A DNA stretch of 5,187 nucleotides from an uncultured Brachyspira sp. (lineage in GTDB: Bacteria; Spirochaetota; Brachyspiria; Brachyspirales; Brachyspiraceae). The notes under the pieces were generated by a model that saw only the letters and a list, made by a program, of their open reading frames with translations, did no database searches and was not told where the DNA came from. The stretch is taken from the NCBI GenBank assembly GCA_934725655.1, contig CAKVCJ010000151.1, forward strand, positions 1-5,187, written 5' to 3'. A program made the translations under genes and the position numbers. Of this stretch, positions 1 to 4,283 are shown in pieces; position 1 is the first letter of the stretch, and every line of letters begins with the position of its first letter.

Positions 1-67
1 TATAACTTCTTAGTCGTGCGGGGGAGTGCATTTTAATGTACAATTAAATTATAAAATTTATAATAAA

Positions 68-281
68 AATGCAGTCCTTTTGCTTCTTTGGGCCACCAAA
101 AGAAGTGTGGGTGCGGGAAGTAGTCTCCGAAAGTAATAAAAACATAAAAACTGAATTTTTACAGACTTAAAATTTTTAGTATATATTTAAATAATTATTT
201 TTTATAATTTTTTTCTTGTTCTTTTTCCCGCAGCTCGCGGTGCGGACTTCGTCAAAAGAACCAAAAAGTGCAAGTACTATA
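68..281. repeat. Structured intergenic repeat, copy A
   Basis: First copy of a two-ended repeat. Its left 40 bases (68-107) are identical to 357-396, and its right 66 bases (216-281) match 488-553 at 64 positions. The AT-rich centre is related but diverged, and this copy is 17 bases longer overall. The left end folds into a hairpin: CTTCTTTGG (83-91) pairs with CCAAAAGAAG (96-105) with one bulged A and a four-base loop. The right end has an outer stem GTTCTTTT (218-225) with AAAAGAAC (254-261). It encloses CCGCA (228-232) with TGCGG (241-245), and a small GAC/GTC hairpin (245-253) that shares base 245 with it. The two ends are also imperfect inverted copies of each other (core TTTTGCTTCTTT at the left, TTTTGGTTCTTT on the complement of the right). 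The exact boundaries are inferred from where the two copies stop matching. No transposase is present, so a MITE-like or RNA-acting element is only a hypothesis. Confidence 0.85.
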
Positions 282-356
282 ACTTTTTATATTTGGAGTA
301 TGTATTAATATAAAATAATATAGTATTTTGTATATGCTTAAAAGCTGTTTTTTTTT

Positions 357-553
357 AATGCAGTCCTTTTGCTTCTTTGGGCCACCAAAAGAAGTGGGGG
401 TTCGGGGGCTAGCCCCGCAAATAATTAAAATAAAAAAGTGAAAATTTTTTAGTACATATTAAAACAATTATTTTATACCAATTTTTTTTGTTCTTTTTCC
501 AGCAGCTCGCGGTGCGGACTTCGTCAAAAGAACCAAAAAGTGAAAGTACTATA
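357..553. repeat. Structured intergenic repeat, copy B
   Basis: Second copy, in the same orientation as copy A and 289 bases downstream of it. The left hairpin is unchanged. In the right arm one base of the inner stem differs (A at 501 where copy A has C at 229). This breaks one G-C pair of the CCGCA/TGCGG stem, while the outer stem GTTCTTTT (490-497) with AAAAGAAC (526-533) is intact. After the left hairpin this copy has a perfect 12-base palindrome, GGGGCTAGCCCC (405-416), that copy A lacks. Both copies end in AAGTACTATA. I see no clear target-site duplication at either copy. Confidence 0.85.
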
Positions 554-611
554 GTTAATATTTTTTAATAGACCAAAAAAATTTAGCACATACCCATTTA
601 TATAAAATCAT

Positions 612-705
612 ACAACGCACGCAGAACATTACTTTAAAACATAGTAAATCTAAAATTATAAAACAAATTTTTAAACAGAATTTTGTTTACCGTGCGGTTA
701 ATGTT
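612..705. repeat. Cluster of interleaved inverted repeats downstream of the exported-protein gene
   Basis: Three inverted pairs lie here. CGCACG (616-621) matches CGTGCG (691-696). AACATTA (625-631) matches TAATGTT (699-705). AAACAAA (661-667) matches TTTGTTT (682-688), extendable to about nine pairs with a bulge at 681. The third pair is nested within both of the others. The first two cannot form in one simple hairpin, because their right arms appear in the order that would make a pseudoknot. The cluster lies just past the stop of the minus-strand gene, so it may act in 3' end formation or be another dispersed repeat. It lacks the GC stem plus clean U-tract of a standard intrinsic terminator. 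Confidence 0.4.
661..688 (-). terminator. Possible weak AT-rich stem-loop terminator
   Basis: Read on the minus strand, 44 bases past the stop codon at 732, the RNA can form AAACAAAAUU paired with AAUUUGUUU around a short loop, followed by UAUAAUUUU. The position suits the 3' end of the minus-strand unit. The stem has almost no G-C pairs and the following tract is interrupted, so this is a weak call. Confidence 0.25.
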
Positions 706-731
706 TTTAATTATCTTATATGAGAATTCTA

Positions 732-1340
732 TTAATAAGCATTTGAGGAATTTTGAATTTCATCAAGCTTGTTAATGGCATCTCTAAACATAGTAAAATT
801 ACTTTGCCAATTGCTCGTTGCTGTAGGAGATATTGCTATATCTTCGTATGTGTTTTCATTGAAATTATTAATAAAATTGAATCTTATATTTGATATGCTT
901 TTTGCGGTGAAGCTGTCAAACTCATTATCATCATTAAACTTGTATTTCACTTCTACTTCATAATATCTTAAATTACCCATTACAAATGGACTGTACACTG
1001 TTTTTTGTATATTTGTTAATTCTAAAGAGCTTCCGTCATCAAACATAAATATTATAGGAGTTGAGCTTGCTACTTGAAAATAGTATGGATATCTATATCT
1101 AAACTCTAATGTTAAAGTTCTTCCATATCTTTTGAAGAATCTAAAACTATTTTCACGCATATATTTTTGAGTATTTTTCCATGATGTGAATATATTTATT
1201 TTAGATGTGAGTTTATCTCTTTCTGTGATGTATGCTCTGTTTTTTACAATATCATACATTATACTATTTGTATCCATATTGTTTTGAGCAAATAGCATTA
1301 TAGAACCAAACACTATAAAAATAAATATATATCTATACAT
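732..1340 (-). CDS. Exported protein of unknown function, beta-rich
   Basis: Unrecognised protein of 202 residues. The start is the ATG at 1338-1340, because GGAG lies six bases upstream of it. An in-frame TTG four codons earlier (1350-1352) would itself overlap that binding site. The N-terminus is a typical signal peptide: YR, a hydrophobic run at about residues 4-17 (YIFIFIVFGSIMLF), and a likely signal peptidase I site after LFA (cut between A18 and Q19). There is no cysteine at all, so it is not a lipoprotein, and a periplasmic or secreted location is inferred. Residues 33-70 are basic and probably helical. Residues 75-157 alternate hydrophobic and polar residues like beta strands, with IIFMFDDGSSLEL (96-108), YYEVEVKYKF (126-135) and ISNIRFNF (149-156). 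The C-terminal 25 residues look helical. The strand pattern recalls small beta-sandwich proteins of many bacteria, but I cannot name a family. It lies 89 bases after the reductase gene on the same strand and has its own -10 box. Confidence 0.8.
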   Translation of the reverse strand: MYRYIFIFIVFGSIMLFAQNNMDTNSIMYDIVKNRAYITERDKLTSKINIFTSWKNTQKYMRENSFRFFKRYGRTLTLEFRYRYPYYFQVASSTPIIFMFDDGSSLELTNIQKTVYSPFVMGNLRYYEVEVKYKFNDDNEFDSFTAKSISNIRFNFINNFNENTYEDIAISPTATSNWQSNFTMFRDAINKLDEIQNSSNAY

Positions 1341-1346
1341 ACAAAA

Positions 1347-1350
1347 CTCC
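1347..1350 (-). promoter_or_regulatory. Ribosome binding site deciding the start of the exported protein
   Basis: GGAG on the minus strand, six bases before the ATG at 1338-1340. Its position selects the fifth codon of the longer reading frame as the true start and excludes the upstream TTG. Confidence 0.8.
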
Positions 1351-1360
1351 AATTTTAAAC

Positions 1361-1366
1361 ATTATA
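1361..1366 (-). promoter_or_regulatory. -10 box for the exported-protein gene
   Basis: TATAAT on the minus strand, which would start transcription near 1354 and give a leader of about 14 bases carrying the GGAG site. No good -35 hexamer sits 16-18 bases upstream, so promoter strength is uncertain. Read-through from the reductase gene is also possible, because I see no terminator in 1341-1429. Confidence 0.45.
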
Positions 1367-1429
1367 ACCCCATATAATAAAACGGAATTATAATATTTAA
1401 AATTGAATGTAAATACCTAATTTTTTATA

Positions 1430-2770
1430 TTATTTAGCAGCATTACCGACAACGTTTAAAGAGTCCCAAGTGCGGGCAAAAGGCGGAGCATAACATAAAT
1501 CAAGCATTCCTAATTCATCTACAGTAAGCCCAGCATGTATGCAAGCAGCTATTACATCGCTTCTAAGCACAGCCCCTCTTTTTCCAGCAATCTGTCCGCC
1601 TAATATTTTTCTATTTTCAGCAGAATATACAAGTTTTATATGCAAATCCTGATAATCTGGATAATAATGTGTATGGTCAATATCTTTTACAGTAACAGTT
1701 TTATAATTAATATTTTTCTTTTTAGCTTCTTCTTCAGTAATACCAGTTCTTGCCATCTCCAAATCAAAACAAAGTATGCATGCACTTCCCAAGCTTCCAA
1801 TAAACTTTTCATTTCCGCCAATCAAATTAGAAGCAACCATTCTTCCAAGTTTATTAGCCCCAGTAGCCAAAGCAGCATAACTTGCAGTATTTAATACCCT
1901 GTCGTATATTCCAGCACAGTCCCCCGCAGCATATATAGAATCAACACTAGTCTTTCCTTCCCTATCAACAAATATAGCCCCATTTTCCATTAATTGTACT
2001 CCCGCCTCTTTAGCTAAATCAGTATTAGGTGTAACTCCAATAGCAACAACAACATAATCAGCATCATATTTGCCTTTGTCTGTAACAACCGCCTTAACAT
2101 TATTATTTGAGTCAGCTTCTAATGATAAAACCTTTTCGTTTAAGTTTAAATCAATATGTGTTTTTATGTTTTCAATAGCCAAGTCAGAAAACTCTTTATC
2201 AAATTTTGTTCCAAATACCCTATCAGAACGTTGTATTATTCTCACATTTTTACCAAGATGCTTTATATTATGAGCAGCTTCTATAGCTATAAACCCCGCT
2301 CCAAGTACAACTACATTCTTTATATTCGCATCCCTCATTTTTTCTCTCATATTGATAGCATCTGTAAACTCTTTAAGTGTAGATACATTTCCAATATTAA
2401 TATTTTCTATTTTTGGTATTATAGATTTTGCCCCAGTAGCTATAAGCAAATTATCATAACTATCTTCAAACTCTTTATTATTTTCCAAATCTTTTACTAT
2501 TACTTTTTTATTTTTAGCATCAATTTTTAATACTTCATGTTTAATTTTTAAATCTATTCCCGATTTTATAGTAGCCTCAGCAGTTCTTGCTATCATAGTG
2601 TCTGGATTGTCAAAGAATCCTCCAACATAATACGGCATACCGCAAGCTCCCCAGGATACATATTCAGTTTTTTCATAAACTGTTATAACCGCATCTTTAT
2701 CTAATCTTCTTGCCTTTGCAGCAGCACTCATTCCAGCTGCGACTCCTCCTATAATAATTACTTTTTTCAT
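1430..2770 (-). CDS. CoA-disulfide reductase / NADH oxidase-type flavoenzyme
   Basis: A 446-residue FAD- and NAD(P)H-dependent pyridine nucleotide-disulfide oxidoreductase of the single-cysteine class. It probably reduces CoA disulfide or related small disulfides, and may reduce oxygen, in the cytoplasm. Order of motifs: N-terminal FAD-binding GGVAAG (8-13); active-site cysteine C43 in SWGACGMPYY, the same position as in characterised CoA-disulfide reductases; LLIATGA (108-114); NAD(P)H-binding GAGFIAIE (157-164); second FAD motif YAAGDCAGI (280-288); C-terminal dimerisation domain (about 325-446). HYYPDY (368-373) and CYAPPFARTWD (426-436) supply the conserved tyrosines of this family, and the latter is its typical C-terminal signature. 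The length is normal for the family. The start is supported by CGGAG ten bases upstream and by the immediate FAD-binding strand. An unusual CxxC (C331, C334) lies at the start of the dimerisation domain. Water-forming or peroxide-forming NADH oxidase activity cannot be separated from CoA-disulfide reduction by sequence alone. Polysulfide reductase is a further alternative within the same family. Confidence 0.9.
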   Translation of the reverse strand: MKKVIIIGGVAAGMSAAAKARRLDKDAVITVYEKTEYVSWGACGMPYYVGGFFDNPDTMIARTAEATIKSGIDLKIKHEVLKIDAKNKKVIVKDLENNKEFEDSYDNLLIATGAKSIIPKIENINIGNVSTLKEFTDAINMREKMRDANIKNVVVLGAGFIAIEAAHNIKHLGKNVRIIQRSDRVFGTKFDKEFSDLAIENIKTHIDLNLNEKVLSLEADSNNNVKAVVTDKGKYDADYVVVAIGVTPNTDLAKEAGVQLMENGAIFVDREGKTSVDSIYAAGDCAGIYDRVLNTASYAALATGANKLGRMVASNLIGGNEKFIGSLGSACILCFDLEMARTGITEEEAKKKNINYKTVTVKDIDHTHYYPDYQDLHIKLVYSAENRKILGGQIAGKRGAVLRSDVIAACIHAGLTVDELGMLDLCYAPPFARTWDSLNVVGNAAK

Positions 2771-2780
2771 AAATAATAAA

Positions 2781-2785
2781 CTCCG
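2781..2785 (-). promoter_or_regulatory. Ribosome binding site of the reductase gene
   Basis: CGGAG on the minus strand, ten bases before the ATG. It supports 2770 as the start. It also contrasts with the two plus-strand genes at 2909 and 3332, which lack any such site. Confidence 0.75.
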
Positions 2786-2809
2786 TTAATAAAAATAAAT
2801 ATGTTTTTA

Positions 2810-2829
2810 AAGTATAATAGATAATACTT
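2810..2829. promoter_or_regulatory. Inverted repeat over the reductase -10 box
   Basis: AAGTAT (2810-2815) and ATACTT (2824-2829) form a perfect six-base inverted repeat with an eight-base spacer, covering the -10 element. This is a candidate operator. AT-rich sequence produces such repeats by chance fairly often. It does not match the spacing of the PerR box as I know it. Confidence 0.35.
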
Positions 2830-2838
2830 ATTTGTCAA
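2811..2838 (-). promoter_or_regulatory. Sigma-70-type promoter of the reductase gene
   Basis: On the minus strand a perfect -35 box TTGACA (2833-2838) is followed after 16 bases by TATACT (2811-2816), a one-mismatch -10 box. Transcription would start near 2804, giving a leader of about 34 bases. This is the strongest promoter match in the window and both boxes are overlapped by inverted repeats. Confidence 0.75.
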
Positions 2839-2852
2839 TTAAATGTTAACAA
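2832..2852. promoter_or_regulatory. Inverted repeat over the reductase -35 box
   Basis: TTGTCAA (2832-2838) and TTAACAA (2846-2852) are inverted copies with one mismatch, seven bases apart, and the left arm coincides with the -35 element. The arms resemble the half-sites of the NADH-sensing repressor Rex (TTGTTAA, four bases, TTAACAA). The spacer here is seven rather than four, so Rex binding is doubtful. It remains a candidate redox operator by position. Confidence 0.35.
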
Positions 2853-2874
2853 CAATATTATTTTGAATTTTTTA

Positions 2875-2902
2875 TTGACAAAAGATAAAAAGTTGTTATC
2901 AT
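2875..2902 (+). promoter_or_regulatory. Promoter of the STAS-domain gene
   Basis: A perfect TTGACA (2875-2880) is followed after 16 bases by TATCAT (2897-2902). Transcription would begin about 2908-2910, at the ATG itself, which implies a leaderless transcript. A heptamer GTTGTTA (2892-2898) in the spacer is the inverted copy of TAACAAC (2847-2853) near the divergent promoter. Confidence 0.6.
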
Positions 2903-2908
2903 ATAAAT

Positions 2909-3283
2909 ATGATTAGCTGTTCATTTGAAATTAATTATCTTGTAAAAGAAGATTCCGTAATAGTATTCTATTTAAAAAATAATATATGTTCAGAGCTGCT
3001 CCCAAAAATAAAAGATATAATGTTGGAGTATTTATCTAAAGGTATTAATAATATTATTCTTAATCTTTGCGAATGTTCTTTTATTGAAAAAGATATATGG
3101 GATTATTTAATAGATTTAAAAAAAGAACTTAATAATAATTGTTATGGGGATATTGTGCTTTCTAATTTGGAGGGCAATGTTAAATTAGATTATGATTTGA
3201 TGGAGCTTTCAAATACGATAGAATCATTTGAGAGCTTAAATGATGCTCTTTATAATTTTGGAATATTTACTAAATCTGCTTAA
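2909..3283 (+). CDS. Degenerate STAS-domain protein (anti-anti-sigma-like)
   Basis: A 124-residue single-domain cytoplasmic protein that fits the STAS fold (family of SpoIIAA/RsbV-type anti-anti-sigma factors). Visible elements in order: strand DSVIVFYLK (15-23), helix 28-44, the core strand NNIILNLCECSFIE (47-60), helix IWDYLIDLKKEL (63-74), strand GDIVLSN (80-86), and a C-terminal ESFESLNDALYNF helix (105-117), which parallels the usual end of these domains. Canonical members have a D-S-S-G or D-S-T-G motif with the phosphorylated serine just after the core strand. Here that place reads E60-K61-D62-I63, so serine phosphorylation by an anti-sigma kinase is not expected. No Shine-Dalgarno sequence precedes the ATG, and the promoter places the transcript start at or beside it. 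There is no obvious anti-sigma or sigma gene in the window, so its partner is unknown. The STAS assignment is by pattern and is moderately sure. Confidence 0.65.
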   Translation: MISCSFEINYLVKEDSVIVFYLKNNICSELLPKIKDIMLEYLSKGINNIILNLCECSFIEKDIWDYLIDLKKELNNNCYGDIVLSNLEGNVKLDYDLMELSNTIESFESLNDALYNFGIFTKSA

Positions 3284-3316
3284 TTAGTTTTAATACTTGA
3301 ATTTTTGTCTTTATAG

Positions 3317-3322
3317 TATAAT
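3317..3322 (+). promoter_or_regulatory. -10-like box before the membrane-protein gene
   Basis: Consensus TATAAT ends ten bases before the ATG at 3332, so a transcript starting here would have a leader of only a few bases. The best -35 candidate is TTGAAT (3297-3302), but its 14-base spacer is short. Read-through from the STAS gene, 48 bases upstream with no terminator visible, is an alternative. Confidence 0.4.
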
Positions 3323-3331
3323 ATATATGTT

Positions 3332-4279
3332 ATGAAAGTTGCTAAGAATTTATTTACTGCATTTATATTTTTTATAATATTTTTTTGTATTTATCTATTT
3401 AGATATTTAGAAAGTTCTTTATATCATTTCAATATGGATGTTTTAAAAAATTTTTTTATGAGCAATATTTTTTCTATATTATTCGTATCTTTTTTATTGA
3501 GTTCTATAATTATAGGTGTTTTTAATAAAAAGAATCGTATATATAATTTTATTACTATAATAATATTTACTGCCATAGCTTTAATATATCCTTCTTATAT
3601 AGTATTTTTTAACGGTGATTTTAATGATATTGAATATGCTGATAGATATATTATAAAAGATTCAAATTATTTATATAAGATAGATAATTATTTAATAAAG
3701 TCCAATCTCACTAATGAGGAATATGGGAGTTCTATATTAATAGATACTGTATATTCTAATAAACTTTATTTTGCTGATAATATGATTATTGCTAAAAACG
3801 ATATTATTCTAAATAAAGTATTAGAAATAAATAGTAATAATGTTCTAAATAAAGATTTAGTTTCTTTAAGCAGAAGGAATATTTATGGTTATATATCTAA
3901 CATTGCAGAAAATATAGTGTTTGGCTTTGATATGTCATCTTATTTAAATAGATTATTAAAATATATTAGTGTTAATGATTTATCTATATTTTTTATATGT
4001 ATTTTGTATATTAGTTTATTTTTATTATTATTATCAGTTTATATGATTAGCAGTTCTTTATCATTTTCAAGTTTTAAATATCATAATATGCTTTTAGGTT
4101 TTATTATTTATATAATATTTGGAATAATATTTTTCTTTATTAGGTTTAGATACAGTTTTTTAACAGATAATTATATTAATTTTAGTATATTTTTATGTGT
4201 TTTTTCTTTGTTAATTATAATATTATCTTTGGTAATAAATATTATATTAATGCGCAATAATAAGAGAATGGAAGAATGA
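3332..4279 (+). CDS. Six-helix membrane protein with large external domain, LptF/LptG-like topology
   Basis: A 315-residue integral membrane protein that I cannot assign firmly. Predicted helices are at about 7-23, 44-64, 70-93, 216-240, 253-271 and 283-308. A region of about 120 residues (94-215) lies between helices three and four. Positive charges (K2, K5, KKNR at 66-69, RNNKR near the end) place both termini and the 65-69 loop inside, so the large region is outside the inner membrane. It contains several likely beta strands (for example SSILIDTV, KLYFADNMIIA and DIILNKVLEI). Three helices, a beta domain, then three helices is the plan of LptF and LptG, the lipopolysaccharide-transport permeases. 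After the beta domain a DMSSYLNRLLKYI stretch also resembles the usual LptF/G linker. Against this, the cytoplasmic loop between helices two and three is only a few residues and lacks the coupling segment that contacts LptB, and the protein is shorter than usual. The start is needed to complete helix one, though no Shine-Dalgarno sequence precedes it. The stop is four bases before ribF. Confidence 0.8.
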   Translation: MKVAKNLFTAFIFFIIFFCIYLFRYLESSLYHFNMDVLKNFFMSNIFSILFVSFLLSSIIIGVFNKKNRIYNFITIIIFTAIALIYPSYIVFFNGDFNDIEYADRYIIKDSNYLYKIDNYLIKSNLTNEEYGSSILIDTVYSNKLYFADNMIIAKNDIILNKVLEINSNNVLNKDLVSLSRRNIYGYISNIAENIVFGFDMSSYLNRLLKYISVNDLSIFFICILYISLFLLLLSVYMISSSLSFSSFKYHNMLLGFIIYIIFGIIFFFIRFRYSFLTDNYINFSIFLCVFSLLIIILSLVINIILMRNNKRMEE

Positions 4280-4283
4280 TAGA

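Larger units (their letters stand above)
1..731. other. Gene-free intergenic region holding structured repeats
   Basis: This 731-base stretch has no open reading frame with a ribosome binding site and plausible length. It is mostly A/T, broken by GC-containing islands that coincide with repeats: two copies of a long repeat (68-281 and 357-553) and a cluster of inverted repeats (612-705). The first 67 bases contain one small GC-rich patch (about 17-29, GTGCGGGGGAGTG). It loosely resembles the GC patch after the left arm of the long repeat (about 106-117), so it could be the remnant of a third copy entering from outside the window; this is weak. Bases 282-356 and 554-611 are AT-rich and show nothing I can name. 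Confidence 0.8.

Noticed and set aside
69..170. Small protein of 33 residues starting MQSFCFF in repeat copy A, and its 27-residue counterpart at 358-441
   Set aside because: There is no ribosome binding site, the tails of the two copies differ in sequence and length, and the conserved part is explained by the hairpin-forming repeat arm. It is kept as a finding, not as a gene.
216..281. A tRNA gene, suggested by the branched fold of the repeat's right arm
   Set aside because: It lacks an acceptor stem of proper length, a T-loop sequence, and anticodon and D arms, and it occurs as a repeat copy with stem-breaking differences.
68..553. A CRISPR array in the left intergenic region
   Set aside because: There are only two repeat units, each about 200 bases with internal structure and diverged centres. 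There are no short regular repeats with unique spacers and no cas genes.
769..963. Plus-strand 64-residue frame antisense to the exported-protein gene
   Set aside because: It has no binding site or recognisable domain, whereas the opposite strand has a signal peptide and a well-spaced GGAG.
732..1340. A LolA-like lipoprotein carrier, suggested by the signal peptide followed by a helix and beta strands
   Set aside because: I could not match specific LolA residues or its strand-helix order, so the protein is left unnamed.
1640..2530. Plus-strand reading frames inside the reductase gene (1640-1894, 2070-2273, 2156-2530)
   Set aside because: They lie antisense to a full-length enzyme with all its family motifs. 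Their predicted proteins have unnatural composition and no binding sites, so they are shadows of the minus-strand gene.
2832..2852. A Rex (NADH-responsive repressor) operator at the reductase promoter
   Set aside because: The half-sites look similar but the spacer is seven bases rather than four, so I list it only as an unnamed inverted repeat.
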